Of a stretch of DNA of 64,000 nt, positions 39,300 through 52,315 are shown one piece after another. The notes under the pieces are model-generated. The model did not search any database and had not been told where the DNA came from. It was given only the letters and a program-made list of their open reading frames with translations. The translations under genes and the position numbers were made by a program. Where the stretch lies: positions 45,909,682 through 45,973,681 of the forward strand of contig OX344749.2 of assembly GCA_947034885.2 (NCBI GenBank). Direction: 5' to 3'. The DNA comes from Thuidium tamariscinum (taxonomy: Eukaryota; Streptophyta; Bryopsida; Hypnales; Thuidiaceae). How positions within the stretch are numbered: position 1 is the stretch's first letter; each line of letters starts with the position of its first letter.

Positions 39300-41009
39300 A
39301 TGGAAGAGACGTGGATGCGTAGGAAGAGTTTGAGCAAAGAAGAAAAACGAGGGCGTCGAGAGAGTTTAGGGAAGGATTCTGAAAGGAAACTGAATTTCAA
39401 GCTAGAGATGAGTGTAGAGAAATGTAAAGAAGAGATCACTTTCTACACAGTACAGACAGAGAGTTTTTTTGAGGATGAGCGGGGCTTAATTAGAGGAGGA
39501 CTAAACCCTAAATTAGTTGCCGATGTTGCTTTCGTCACTAACGCAAATGTGGAGGGTTTATTTGGAAAGTGCACGAAATTGCGCACCACAAATACATTCT
39601 TGGATCCCGATGCGAGGAAAGACTTAATAGAGTTGTATTGGAAGATTTACAGATCGCATTCAGTTACCAACAACGAATTTGCTGGATGGCTCGTGAAGGG
39701 GTACATCGCGAACTTGAGAGAAAAAAAAATTAATTGGGCATTGGCAGCTTCAGCAACTGCTTTGGAGAAAGCAGATCGAGCACAGAGGCTCTTATTGAGG
39801 CTCATGAATCCAGAATCGAGTGACAAAGCTCCTGCCTCAGGATTGAAGGAGGGATATTGCACATCCCATCAAGACGGGATTAGTAGTCGTTTAGGAGGAG
39901 CGACAATCAAATCCAAGGGAATCAAGGTGAAGCTCGGGAGCACCTCCGAGGGTTTAGGATTTAGCACCTCTTGTCCTTATGGGGTGTCACCAATTGATTT
40001 GGAAGTGGTTAGGGATGTTTGTAAGCTTCAGGGTGAGAGTCTTATCACTACCACAAGCAAAGTGAAATACGTTGAGGTAGAGTACAAGAGAATATCGGAT
40101 AGGCTGGTCGGATTCAAATTCACTATGGACGATCGCCACATTACCGCAAAAGAAGATGAAGAGAAGGTTTTGCAATTCCAAATTCTGTTTGAGAGAGCGA
40201 CCAAGGCAGTTGAAGAATTGGATCTACAGGTAAACTTATTATTCTTTTTTGAAATGTTTTGGACACCTTACCTGCTATGGATTTCGAAGGGTGCGTTTAG
40301 GGTTTAGGGTGGATGATCCACTTAGCTTGGTGCTCACTGTTGCCTTACTTGGTTGTTGTGCAGGCTTTGGGCATTTCCACAGACTCTGTTCAGCTCAAAG
40401 ATCTGGAGCAGAAGTTGAAGATCCTACGAAGTTAGGCAAATCTGGTTGAAAGAAAGCTTGAAGTTTCCAAATCCGTGGCAGATTCTAGTCGGGAGAGGGC
40501 TATAAAAGGTCAAGATTTCTATGAAGACATTGAATCCGAGCAGATGAGGGTAGAATCTGATCTCCGGATTTTGAGAAGGGAGATTGTGAACCTTCAGCGA
40601 TATTCTGCTGTTGCTGTAGATCAGTGTGCCGAGATGCAAAAAGGAGGTGGCTTGTCATTGTGGCCCAAGCTAGCCCTCGATCCAACTATGCCCAACGATG
40701 GACATGTGAACACTTCGATCTTGCAGCTGCATCCCTGTGTGTTTTGTAATAAAGGTTATCCGTTTTTTGATATCGTCATTGCACCTTGCCGCTACATCTA
40801 CCACATTTTTTGTGCAGCAGCACTTGCCAAAGTTGACCACAGGTGCATCCGATGTCATGAAGTTTTCCATCCTCATTGGTGGCAAAGTTTTGGCTTCCAA
40901 GCTGCATACTCAGGGTTTGAAGAGGAGAGTCTGAGGTTGGAATTACCTGCAGAAGTGGAAGCCATAAAGCAATCTTTGAAGGACAATGGCAGCTGTCAAA
41001 TACTGAATT
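39300..41009 (+). pseudogene. Coiled-coil/zinc-binding protein gene, 5' exons with one in-frame TAG
   Basis: The first ATG in frame is at 39,300 (MEETWMRRKSLSKEEKRGRR). Exon 1 ends at 40,229 (CAG/GTAAAC, phase 0); exon 2 is 40,364-41,009 (acceptor TGTGCAG; donor GTAAGT, leaving one base). Exon 2 begins ALGISTDSVQLKDLEQKLK and hits TAG at 40,433. The same frame then continues open through a charged coiled-coil-like stretch (NLVERKLEVSK) to a Cys/His module: CVFCNKGYP, then APCRYIYHIFC, then HRCIRCHEVF. The spacing C-x2-C, C-x4-H-x2-F-C, C-x2-C suggests a RING/treble-clef type zinc site. The single stop is most simply CAG to TAG. Function unknown. Exons at 61,373-62,184 join in phase and may be its 3' part. 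Confidence 0.55.
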
Positions 41010-41154
41010 GTAAGTGTTTTCTTCCTTTGATTTGCTTTCTACTACACTATTCCTTAGTTTCTGTGATTGCTATGGAGAATGGCTGATAGCGATATATGTG
41101 GTTGCTTGAAGTGGTGAAGCTCTTTTTCCGATTGAATGAAGATGCTCCTACATG

Positions 41155-41158
41155 AAAT
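41155..41158. repeat. Candidate target-site duplication AAAT, left
   Basis: AAAT precedes the AAGGCC end of the left inverted repeat and also follows the right one (60,735-60,738). AT-rich flanks make a 4-bp match weak evidence. If the repeat is taken to start one base further in, a 2-bp TA duplication is the alternative. Confidence 0.4.
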
Positions 41159-41185
41159 AAGGCCTTATTCGTTAAAATGAGACAA
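41159..41185 (+). repeat. Left terminal inverted repeat (27 bp)
   Basis: Begins AAGGCCTTATTCGTTAAAAT and ends GAGACAA; a perfect reverse complement lies at 60,708-60,734. Inside it, TTAAAWTGAGAC-type repeats recur at 41,192-41,205 (inverted), 41,237-41,250 and 41,255-41,270, like subterminal transposase-binding repeats. Confidence 0.88.
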
Positions 41186-41734
41186 GTTCTAGTCTCATTT
41201 TAATGACTTTCTATTTTTAGGATGGAAAAACCTTCCATTAAATTGAGACTCCCGATTAAATTGAGACTTGAAAATGTTAAGAAGTATATTTTATTATTAT
41301 TGGATCATTATGAGTAGCAAAAAACTAGTACAAACATTTGGATTTCTAGTTTTAATTCTTTTTGAGCGATATGAAATTTTCAAAAAACTCATAAAGTGAG
41401 ATCTACTTTGAAATGGAACTCATACATCTTGAAGCACTAATCTTGAAGAAAATGATATCACACTTTGACATGGCAAAATTGTCCACTATTATAATATGCA
41501 AGACAATATTTATAAAAAAATAGAGAGATGCTTTAGTGAAAAGTTTATTTACTATTAATAGACATCAATATCTATTACATAGGTAAACTATTATAATTTA
41601 ACCGTGCCTATGTCCACTTCTAGATAATTTTATGCCTGCAAATACTACTTTCATTAACAACTTATTATAATATGAAAAGCTATCTTGCATTTGAACTACG
41701 GAAATAATATTCTAATACTACAACTAATACATAT

Positions 41735-44587
41735 TCATTCTTGTGCCACAGACTCGCCGTTTTCTTCTTCAATTGGAAAAGCCGCCACTGATGCTTTAAT
41801 GATGCCAATTTGCAAATTTGGAATCGATGCTTTTGGATTTTTAGTTGTCACTCGAAAACGTGGCCTCCAAGCCGTTAGGATACAGTCTGTACTTGACCAT
41901 GTTGGCCTTATCACGCTGTCTTCACGCCACACATTCCCTTGTTTAGTGTCCCATCCTTCATATGTCTCCATGTTGATGTGTCGATTCGAGGTAGGTGTCC
42001 AATATTGAATTTGGATCATATTCATATGCCCGGGATCCGGGCTTGGACCCGTAATGGCCTTCGCAAGCCAAAATGGCTTTAGATCACCATCTGCTGGACG
42101 CACTGCAATAAAAGAACCTTCGTGTACATCACGTGTAATACGAAATGAAGGACGCGGACGATCACGTCTACGACCAACAAAGGGCGCATCTTCTGCATCT
42201 TCTTCACGTAAAGTGCCATTTCGTTGCATTCGATCTGTCTCGTCTAGGGCAATCCTTGATGCCGGCCAAAATCCGTCAAGTAAAGTGTCCCGTACTTGAA
42301 GTGGTGCATCCAAAGCAATTCGAACGCCTTTCCAGTAATCTTCTAGGGAACCATTCTTCCGCCTAATCTCTCCTGTGTAATCGTCATTTGCCATTTTATT
42401 CCAATGTGCAACAAAACCATTCAATCCCTTCTTTACGTGTTCAAGATCCTTCATCTTTTCTGGAACAAGAGGTCAAGGATTCCCACTCGGCAATATAGGA
42501 AGCCCATCTTCAGTTTCAGACCACAACCGAATCCCCTTGCCATCCTCTGGCAACCACTTTGGATCATTACATAAATTTTTATACTCCATCAAAGGCCACC
42601 CATCTGAATTCATGAAAAACTTGAATTGTTGGGCTCTAGAATGTCCCCCTAAGAAATCTCCGCCTGTGCCTAGGTACCCCTGCACGAATGCCTTGAAGTC
42701 AGGAACTTCTTCAATAAAGTGAGGAATCACAGGGTGTGTTTCGCAATCCATAAAAGACTTTATGAGTCTTGGAAGTGTTGGATAGCTACTTGTCTTCAAT
42801 CTTGAGCTCCATCGACCAAAAAGAGCATCAATGTCTTCATGAGTGTGTCCCACAATGAGGAAGTTGATGTACACTTCACGAAAAATGCCTTTGTAGACAA
42901 GCATAGAGCAGAAAGCAAAAACATATCGGTTTTTGTTGTCCCCTGAAGCATTGTCTAATTGCAATATTAATACCGGTGGAAGAGGTTTTGCCGGAAGTGG
43001 GTCCTCTGGAGGAGGAAGGAGGGAGTCCAAGCAAGATTCTGCTCCATCTAAAAATGCCTTTGTTAATGTGGATTGATCCCTCTCAATAGAGAATAACCTC
43101 CGCGATGAATTCTTTGGCGCTCCTTCCAAATCTCGCAATAACCTTGCAATTGATCCAATGGTATGGTTTGAATCCGTTGGAAAAATACTTAATCCATAGT
43201 GTGCATATCGCACATCGCCATGACCATGAGCAATCATACCTGTAACAGCAACAGGCATTTTCATGAAAGATTCTGTCACTTTGGTCTTGTGAGAGAAGTG
43301 AGGAGAAGCTGTCTTTGAATGATCCATCTTATCATGAATAATGCACAACATCGTCTCGGGTTGTAGTGTTGAAGTTCGTCGATTGGAATAATAGTACTCT
43401 CTATGAGCCTCTTGTCCTTCATTATGGATCCTATAAAGATTGGTCCACTTCAATTTCGACTCAGGACCTACACAAGCTTTCCTTAATTGCTTGTAAGTAT
43501 CGCATACTCCACACCTAGCAAAGGTGTCTCCACAAGCTTTTGCAGCATATTCAGGGAAAGAAGCACGACGGATGTTACTTAAACCACTCGATGATATTGG
43601 TGGCAAATCCAACATTGCATTTGAAGTATTGATTTCCCCCAATTGCTCACTCCAACGAAATGAGGATGGCAGAACCATTGCGGTCACTTTCTCTCCGGAC
43701 TCAAGTGTCCTAGTCTTGTGGGGCATTTGATCAGCATCAGACTCAATAAGTGTTCGAAGTGTTGCAATAGCTTGAATAGTGTGCATGCGAGGCTTCTTCG
43801 ATCCCAAATTCCCATGAACCTCTGCCTGCTCCCCACTTTTGGCTTTAGTTTTGTACCTGTAGAAAGTGCACTTCGCAATCCCATGAATAATCCACCAAGC
43901 AGCAGGGCACACCTCTCTACCTTTTAAAGTTATCCACTCTTTGCCTTTATCATCTTTATGGATCTGCCTGTGAACCTCTAGAAGTGTCTTGTTACGAGCC
44001 TTGAAGTCATTTCCTCCATACAGCTCAATCCGTATTGCTTGAATTTGTGCACGAGGGAAAGGCTGCACACAATTCTTCTCACAACACGTCTTGGTAGAAA
44101 CTGCTGTAATTGACTCCATAGTCAAGAGAACTTCTTTCTTTGGAGGTACCTGCGAATCAATTCTTTCACGAGTTGATTCATAAGACCGAACCCCCTTTCG
44201 AGCTCTTCTGCTAGACGGGTTCATAGCAGTGTTGTAAATGTTTGTCTGGTCGTGATCGTACAGTGAAGCTCCATCGAAAAGAAACACTCTCCTAATGTGC
44301 CACGAGCGTAGAGACCACATGTTCCCTGAAGAATATAGCTGCTCGTTCAAAGACTCTGCAATCTGAATGGCAACTCGGTCATCACCAAGTGACTTCCCGT
44401 CATGGTCGACGACCAAATCCGGGTCAACGTTCTGACAGATTCCTCTTGCAATATCAACCCCATGATCATTCTGAAGAGTAACAGGTTGCGAGATCCATTT
44501 CGCACGACAAATTCCTTCGCATGATCGAACATCGTCTGGAAGAGTGGGAACAGGATTCGCGAAATCATCAGGCCCGTGAATATCCAT
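41735..44587 (-). pseudogene. DUF7869-like protein (putative transposase-related), one in-frame TGA
   Basis: ATG at 44,587 follows a TTTGCAG acceptor at about 44,589, so a leader intron is likely. The frame has 950 sense/stop positions to 41,735, with one TGA at codon 705 (42,473-42,475), after which the same frame continues PLVPEKMKDLEHVKKGL. Blocks match the DUF7869 family as I know it: a Cys cluster (CCEKNC); VCPAAWWIIHGIAKCTFYRY (HTH-like); CGVCDTYKQL; IIHDKMDHSKT (D419, D422); ILQLDNASGDNKNRYVFAF (D545); and INFLIVGHTHEDIDALFGR (E584, D585, D587). The three acidic positions have the spacing of an RNase H-like fold, so a DDE-type transposase role is plausible but inferred. The C-terminal part (VHEGSFIAVRPADGDLKPFW) is typical of the same proteins. 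The TGA could be CGA to TGA decay. Confidence 0.7.
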
Positions 44588-44618
44588 CCTGCAAATAATA
44601 AACAAGAATTAGTAGACA

Positions 44619-45263
44619 TATCATCGAGTCGACGATAGAAGAGGTATTCAGAAACTCTCCTTTCACTGATACTAAAGACAAGTTCAATGATTGTATATAC
44701 TACACTCTCAAAGCACACGAGAAGGATGAGATAATAGATATCATAGATACACATATATGAATTCAAGACAAGTGTTTACATTAAGAAATATAACGACAAC
44801 ATGAACAAAAATACATAATCCAATTAAAGTTATCTTCAAGAATACCATTACTTTTATCGAATAAACGAAATACATATTGTAATAAGCATTTCATTCTGAG
44901 ATCTAAGAGTGAATGAGACTAGTATCCTCGACTCGAGGATAATAGCATCCTCATTATCCGGTAAAATAAAACAGATGTCATCATATTTCTGTTAACATCA
45001 TACTTCTATCCTCGAGTCGACGATAACCAGTAATAGTAATGTATTACAAATTCTTTCACCTTATACTTTGAATTACAGACAATAAAGAAAACATGTAGAC
45101 CTACACTGTTTTCAGTAGTAAAACAGTGCATCATCGACTCGACGATGACAGAACTAGACCTTCGATATCCTACTGGATGTTGGATACCATCACTGAAATG
45201 ACATCTGAAATACAGCATAGACCTAGGCAAATACCAGACCAACTTATCCTCGACTCGACGATA
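44619..45263. repeat. Five 19-bp GANTC palindromes upstream of the DUF7869-like gene
   Basis: Sites at 44,619, 44,923, 45,007, 45,129 and 45,245 (each 19 bp) fit TATCNTCGASTCGANGATA. The copy at 44,923-44,941 (TATCCTCGACTCGAGGATA) is a perfect palindrome apart from its central base. They lie 32-676 bp before the ATG of the minus-strand gene, in its putative leader intron. The half-site sequence is TATCNTCGA. Possible roles are protein binding or methylation. Confidence 0.85.
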
Positions 45264-45950
45264 ATCGAAATACTCAAAATGTTCTATTGAACTGTTCATG
45301 TCTTCAGAGTCATGTCTTTTGAATTTCAGATCTCCTATTCATACTAGTTCTCCGTATTTTCCGGCGTCAATAACGGAAGACTCGAACTGTGAAGTGCGTA
45401 CATTTATCAACACAACGATTCTGCTTTCAGAAATTCCCACTCCAAGTTCCAGAGACTTACATGTATCATCTGAAAACGCGATCGAAATGTGCTCACAGAA
45501 GTTCTGAACAACAACACGAAGTATAAATCCTAACGTTACTTCCTCTTACGTACTATGCTAAGCTCTCAGAATACGCGCTTCAAACTGGATCACTCTACAC
45601 TCTGCGCAATATCTGAGAAGTGAACGCCCAAGTTCCTTACGCAGAAGAAGGCAGGAGGCGGTGCACATCAAATGATATGCAAAGAAGCGGTTAACATCGA
45701 AGGTCTGTGCGTGTCATCAAAAACCACAGTCTACTGAGGAGAGAAGCGGAGGCGTCGTGGCGGAACACAAAAAACTGTGAAACTGGTCGAGAAGGAAGAC
45801 ACACCTGCCGACCTGAATGGAGCAGGAAAATATGAGCGGGAAAGCCAACGATTCAAAAAGTCCTCCAAGAAAAGGGTTGCAATGCAACCTGTCGGATGCC
45901 ATTTCAAGAGATGCCTCTAGCAGCTTTTAGCCATAAAGTTGCGGCTCCCA
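45264..45950 (-). promoter_or_regulatory. Probable promoter/leader region of the DUF7869-like gene
   Basis: More GC-balanced than the spacer to its right (for example 45,590-45,900). It lies upstream of the intron that precedes the coding ATG at 44,587. I cannot place a transcription start or leader exon exactly. No palindrome is found here. Confidence 0.3.
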
Positions 45951-48900
45951 TAATTACTTGTTCTGAAAAAAATATTCCATCTACATAGGGACTATAAATG
46001 CAAAAGTACTGGATTCCTTGAACGGAATTTCTCGGACTTCCCAGATTAGCTTCTACTTGGCATACGTTCCTTGAGTCCCATGCCTACATTGTACATTAGT
46101 ACATTCAAGTTCGGGTTGAAGGGTCTTTTGGGTTTAGGGGGGATGAACCTTACGGTTTAGGGTTTAGGGTTTCAGGGTTTAGGGTTTAGGATTTAGGGTC
46201 CATCATGTAGGGGTGAATGTTTAGGATTAGAACATTGGTCAAAGGATTAGCGATCTACATCTACCATCTAGGGTTTAGAGTGTAGAATTGAGGATCTATA
46301 ACAGTTTCAAGTTCAAGTGGCTAAATCACATGTCCATTCAATCACAATTCAAAATGCATCGTGATTTTTCATTCATTTTATTCCTTAATGAAAGTATTGT
46401 TGCAATCGAAGACAAGACATACTGTAAATGTGACCATTTCATTACGCAAAGAAGGAGGTATTGCGTTCCATCAATGTGTCCATTAAATATTTGAATGTAG
46501 GCCTTCTAATGAAGAAAGTGTACTCTTCAGTTATGATAATATGATTTTGTTCAACTGCTTTTTACAATGAAGTGATAATGATCTAATAGAACTAATAACT
46601 AAATGATTTAGTCATTCTCTATTATTTAGTGGACAACTACTGCATTTTAAAAAAATGTGTATAGAAGTAACTGTAATTTCTTTTTTGAACTAATTGTCAA
46701 TTTCTTCATTCGCTTTGAGCTCAGAGAAGGATAACATTCATCTATAAGCTACAAGTTTAAATAGAATTTGTAGGTGAAGTTTGTAAATAATTGATAAGAA
46801 GTAATTCTTTTAAGTGAAGTTCCAAAATTAATAATTGATCAATTTAGGGCATTCCATTCTTTTGTCGAATAATCTACTATCACCAAAATCATAAAAAATG
46901 ATTCTTCTTGGAAGAATGAGGAAAAAAAAAGGTATGGAAAAAGTCCTTGAACTTCAAACAATTCCGATTTCATGAAAGTGCATATCATGTTTTATAAATA
47001 CATGACACTTTCATTTAAATTATTGTTCTCTTTAGGCCAACCATGTCCAAGGTCGAAAATGTAGTCACCATTATTTGTATTTAGAAACCTAGTACATAGA
47101 AGTTATATTTCTCTATTATAAAAGAAATTCATATTTCTTTGAATTTGCTTTGGCAAATATGAATAATGCTGAAGTACATGTATTTTTTTTTATGCTAAGT
47201 CGGAATTGTGCAATTCATAGGCAAGAATGTCAAATTCCTTTGAAGAAATGAATTTTCAATTCGATTTCAAGTTCCTCAACTTCTTCTGGGCTTCTACTAA
47301 CTTGGAGATTTACGATTTTGAAATGAAAATTGCTTATACAAACTTCCAATGGCATTGAAACTTCTCCCAATTTTATTTGGCTACTTATAAGCGTGAACTT
47401 AATGGCATTTGACATTCTTCCAAAAATTTCATCTAAAACTACCCTTTTTATCTATACATGTGATTGAAATGTACGGCTCCAGTGTAATATGAAATTGAAA
47501 TTCCTTATTGGAAATGAATGTTTGATAGCATTGCAACTTCTCCCTACAGATTCAGCCTTCTGCAGATGGTAATAGCATATTAACATGCATTGGTGGTTTT
47601 TATATTTATATGAAGAAATAGTACGGTGTGCATTTTTTTCCCCCTCAAGTGCTTTTTTGGCAATACAATGTAAATGAAAATGGTAATCTCATTTCTCAGA
47701 GAAGCCATTTCTTTGTTTACTATAGTTGAAGTGTTTTCATGTCTAAGGGCAGTGTTAGTCTCAAGAAAATGAGGAAGCACTTTCTTGTAAACATGGTTTT
47801 TATATTAAATTAAATTCCTCTATAAGTCTCACTTGTTTTTAAGAGAAATCATAATTTTGTTTGTAGAACTTTAGGTTTTCAATGAAAACAATATCAAATA
47901 CTTTTGCTTTTATCATTACAACTTCTTGTAAGTACTTTCATTCTTCTAATGCCTTTAGTGAAAGACAAAAAAATTTATTACTATTTCAGTAAAGAGAATG
48001 AAATTTACTTCACTTCGTTCCTATTCAATCATCATTAATATCATTTGAATATATTATTTGTCATTGTGTACCCATATTATTTGAAGTCAAAATTAATAAA
48101 GAGTTCAGCCAATATTATGGAGTGAAACATTCAAGTAATTATAATTTCTCAAAATAATCAGTATTTATTGGCAATTTCTAACAATCATTACGTGTGAACC
48201 ATTCAGATGTTTTGTAGTAGTTTATCATAGAGCCACATTCAGTGACAGAATTCAGTTGAGGGTAGCTTCTTCTTGATGTAAATTAAAAAAAAAAAAGACG
48301 TGCAATTACATTGACATAGTCAAAATTACTGCAAACTAAATGGTGTACAATGCAAAATTCACTAGGATCATTTCTTTCAAAGAAATTTGACTTTCATATT
48401 CAAGAACTTCTGAATGAGGAATTCAATGAACCCCTACAGTTTGATGACTATATACGAAAAGCAGAGACAAATTGTCTTTTTCGAAGGAAGTACCAAATTA
48501 GAATAGAAAACGTGTTTTGGACATATGGAAGCATATGATCTTGTAGTATGCACTCTCCATAGCAGGTGCTACAACAGTGCAAGCATTTCCCCTATGGTCT
48601 GATAGATTTGAGTGTAGCAATATACTAATATCATTGTTTTGGTCCATCAGGAATTATGGCAGTTCCATTTTCCAAACTTACTCCTCTGTAAAAACGGTAT
48701 AAAACGGTGTTCTTCTTACGATTTTTTTCATAGACAAGTTATGCACAGACTTCAAAGTTTTCACAACAGTTTGGATTATACAATTATTTTGTAGAGAAAA
48801 ATTATTAGTACAACGTACTACTTAATTATAGGAGATCATAAACCCTTAAGCGCATCTGCATCCTTGAAGTGGATGCACCTTGGTGAACCTCTATTTTAAC

Positions 48901-50880
48901 TTTAAATATAATCATTTATAGAATTTCACTTTAAATAAGAAAATGAAGGCTCAAGAGTTTTATTTCAATTTCAACTTCAAATATTAAAAAAGTTTCTGGA
49001 ATTGCAAGTTCTATATGTCATAATCCAAAAACCACAATTTCTTGTGTTTTTCATTCATATTTTTTTTCTTTTCTGATGAATTTATAACTTATATTACCTA
49101 ATAAAGTTTTCCATTGTTATCTTCATTAATGATAAAAAATTAAGATTGTTCTAATATATATTGTAGTTCATATTATTATTTCTTTTCTTTAACTTTAAAA
49201 AACAACAATAACTTGTAGTTTTCATCAAGAAACTTTGATCGAACTTAATGACACGAAGTTGAATTTCGTTTTAGTAAAAAACATCAAACTTCTACATCTC
49301 TATTCGATAAAGTATTAAATGTGATTGACGTAAGGCACATATTACTTGAAGGTCTTTGTTATGGTTGTTTGGTGATTTAAAATAAAAAAATCACCACTTC
49401 TATGAAAGTAAAATCCCTGGAAGGCAAAAAGAATCCACAGAACTTGCAACGCTGTACCCAAAAACCACATTTAGTTTCCGTGAGCAAATTGAATTTCATG
49501 CATGTACCTAGAAATTGAAATAACCAGAACTGACCTAAGAAAATGGTTGGTCATCCAATTCCTATTGAGTTGTTCTAATTTAAAAATGCCCTGAAGTAAT
49601 TCGCGTTGCCATTCACTTGGAAAACTACTTCCTTGTATGTGACTTGGGTTTTTAGGTCCTTAAGTGCAAAACATTCTTACTTTTGCTTTCACATATTGGA
49701 TTATTATTTACATGTCAAGGGAACTTGGAATTTGCACTTTGCCAAATCTTTTTTTCTAAGGTATTCACTTCATTTAATTTTTTCTAAAGGGTTTAAGTTT
49801 CTACTTTCTATTGGAGCTTTTCAAAGGACCTACAAGAATGGTTTAATACTCATCTTTTCAGTATATTACTTACAGTCATTGAGAATATTACTTTCTAAAG
49901 TACAAGTATATTACTTGTTCTTCATACAATCTTAATGCGTACATTGCATTTTCAATACTAGAATATTTGATACAATTTATCTTTGAATTTACATTGAGTA
50001 CTTCACTTAGCATATTTCCGAAGCTCGATCCACTCAGGTTTCTTTTGTATGCATTCCATGAAGATGTTCGAATGTTAATGATCAACCCTTCAGTGCCAAA
50101 GGCGTACTTCCTCTGTATTAGAATTTGCTCATAATTCAACAAAATGCCAACATTTTTATAACTTCTATCAAATTTTTTGGAATTGTAACAGTAAAACTTC
50201 AAACTCCACATGTTTTAGGATTCATGGGAAAACAAAACAAAACAATATCACTCACATAGTGCAACATTATAATGTTTGACTCTGAGGGTCTTAGAACTGC
50301 CAAAAAATTTCAATCTTGTCTTCACAAGTCAAATCTAAAACAATGCAGACCAAAAACATGAGGTTTAAGGATCTAAAATATATAACCCCAATTAATTCAT
50401 ACCTTCTTAAAAACTACTTTCTAATTCCAAGAATAGAGTCTTGAATGTGCCTTCTGATGGAAGATCTGCAACATTCGACGCTCTTTTCCAATAGGTTTCT
50501 CAAATACGGGAAGTCCAGCTTGCAATGGGTACCCTTGCATGAAATTGTGTACTGAGAAATCACTATTAGTCATTTTCGGGATTGGATTTTTGATCCTAGA
50601 ACTAGGCTTCCTGAAGTACTTTTGAAAAATACGAACTACTAAAAGTAGAAATTTCATTAGGTATTTTTAAACTTAAAAGTTTTGCAAATACCAAATTTTG
50701 ATAGCTTTGGCATTCACAGGTCTGAAGTTTGGTTGTTCACTCATTTCATCTGCAATATATTTTTTCTTTTGATAATTTACTGGGATTTTTTTTACAACCT
50801 ATAATTCTCACATTATCTCAAAGACAAATACCCACAACATTCATCGTTACATAAATGTAAAGAAGTACCTTAAATTTTGA
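45951..50880. other. Non-coding AT-rich centre of the element
   Basis: About 4.9 kb between the two divergent large genes. Open frames are at most 109 codons and unrecognised. There are no palindromes of the 19-bp family in it, unlike both flanks. It contains a telomere-like block at 46,155-46,199. It might be a later nested insertion or old filler DNA; I found no ends for a nested element. Confidence 0.45.
46155..46199 (+). repeat. Interstitial telomere-like repeat (TTTAGGG-type)
   Basis: Runs of GGTTTAGGGTTTAGGGTTT, then CAGGGTTTAGGGTTTAGG with a few substitutions: about six units. Plant telomeric units also appear singly near 51,650-51,730 ('ggtttaggttttaggtttta'). Too short to be a telomere. 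Confidence 0.75.
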
Positions 50881-50884
50881 CATT

Positions 50885-52099
50885 GAATGTATCCAAAATA
50901 CCTTTCATGCCAAAAAAGTAGGTTTGGTCCGAACCTGATGGCTTGGTTTGGACCGAGCCGTGGGGCTTGTAATCCCAACCCTAAACCCGCATCCGCAGCT
51001 GAGGGCCGGAGGAGCCCGAACCTGGATTGGCGGCTCGGGGTGGCATCGGCTCGTCTTCTCCCTCCTGCTGAGGCGTGACTTCATTCCTTTCGCGCGCTCT
51101 TCCTGCTCCTCGGATTCTGTGCGTGTGTTTCAGAGGTTGATTTAAGGCGTTGGGAGTGTAGGGGTTCTTTCTTTTTTCAGCATTGCTTTCTTCTCGTGTA
51201 GCGTGGCAGCGTTGGAACAGTTTTGTGTTGAATGCGCATTGATTGTGGGAGCCGTGCAAATTCCGAGGTCGTTGTTGTGGAAAAATCTGAGATCGGTGTT
51301 TAGGCTGTGAGGGGTTCTTGAGTCGTTGATGCTTGGACTTCCTTTAGCAACGGAGCGTGTGAGCAACGGAGCATGTGAGCAACGGAGCGTGTGAGGGTCA
51401 GTAATTGTCCGAGGTCATTGCAATTTTTTTCCTTGGAGGAGTTCGGGCTTTCTGTGTATGCGGTGGTTTGGCGATTCGGTTGGAGAGTGCGCTTTCTTCA
51501 ACAGTGTTTGCGGTTGACGGAGCGGCGTGAGAAGATTGAAGCCGGAGGTGCGTGGGCGCTGCAGCAGCTAGCGTCGGGGCAAAATTCAGGTACCTTGCTT
51601 TCCATTTTGTGCTTTGTATTGAAGCACAATTCTTGTCATTCTACCTTGGTTTAGGTTTTAGGTTTTAGGTTTTTATCTGTTTGGAATCAACTAGTGTTAG
51701 CATGAAGTTGGGGTTTAGGGTTTTAGGGGTTCACCAGAAGTGATCACCAATTTTGTTGTTTGTTTACGGAAACATCTGTTTCTGTGCTTTGTATCCTGCT
51801 TCAGCTTGCACATGCTGTTGGGCTCTAGGAATGTTTTTTCAATTTTTCTTATTTTGAGCTTGTACTATTCACTTCCTGTGAACCATTTGCACTTGTCATT
51901 GCATTAGGGTTGAGGGATGCAAGGGTAATCTGTCTGTCTAGTTCGTCCATCTAGCTCATCGTGCATGGGTTTTACAATTTGTGTTACATGTTACAAGTGC
52001 TATAGTTGATGTATTGCTTTTTGTTTTGCAGGATTGATTTTAGGGTTTGCCACATTTCACAGTGGTAGTGCACTGCAGACAATACTGTGAGCAAATACA
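50885..52099 (+). promoter_or_regulatory. Promoter and 5' leader exons of the ParB/methyltransferase-like gene
   Basis: The sequence becomes clearly GC- and CpG-richer at 50,920-51,590. A leader exon can end at 51,589 (TTCAG/GTACCT). A second small exon spans 52,032-52,099 (acceptor TTTTGCAG; donor ACA/GTAAGT). The next acceptor at 53,085-53,086 (GTGAACAG) leads to the ATG at 53,095. The leader exons carry no long frame, so they look like 5' UTR. Exact transcription start unknown. Confidence 0.45.
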
Positions 52100-52315
52100 G
52101 TAAGTGTTTTTCTGAACATTTCACTTCCTCAACTCTCAATTGAATGTCCTTCACCATCTTCAATTGTTAGCTAGGGGTTCAAGTTAGCGGTTAGGGCTGT
52201 TGCCCTTCTGATTTCGACGATAAATTAGGGTTCGTGAACTCCACCCCCGTGAAAAAACGGATTCTATATAACGGGAGCCAACCTGGGATTGAGGGCATGT
52301 AACTGAAAGAACTAT

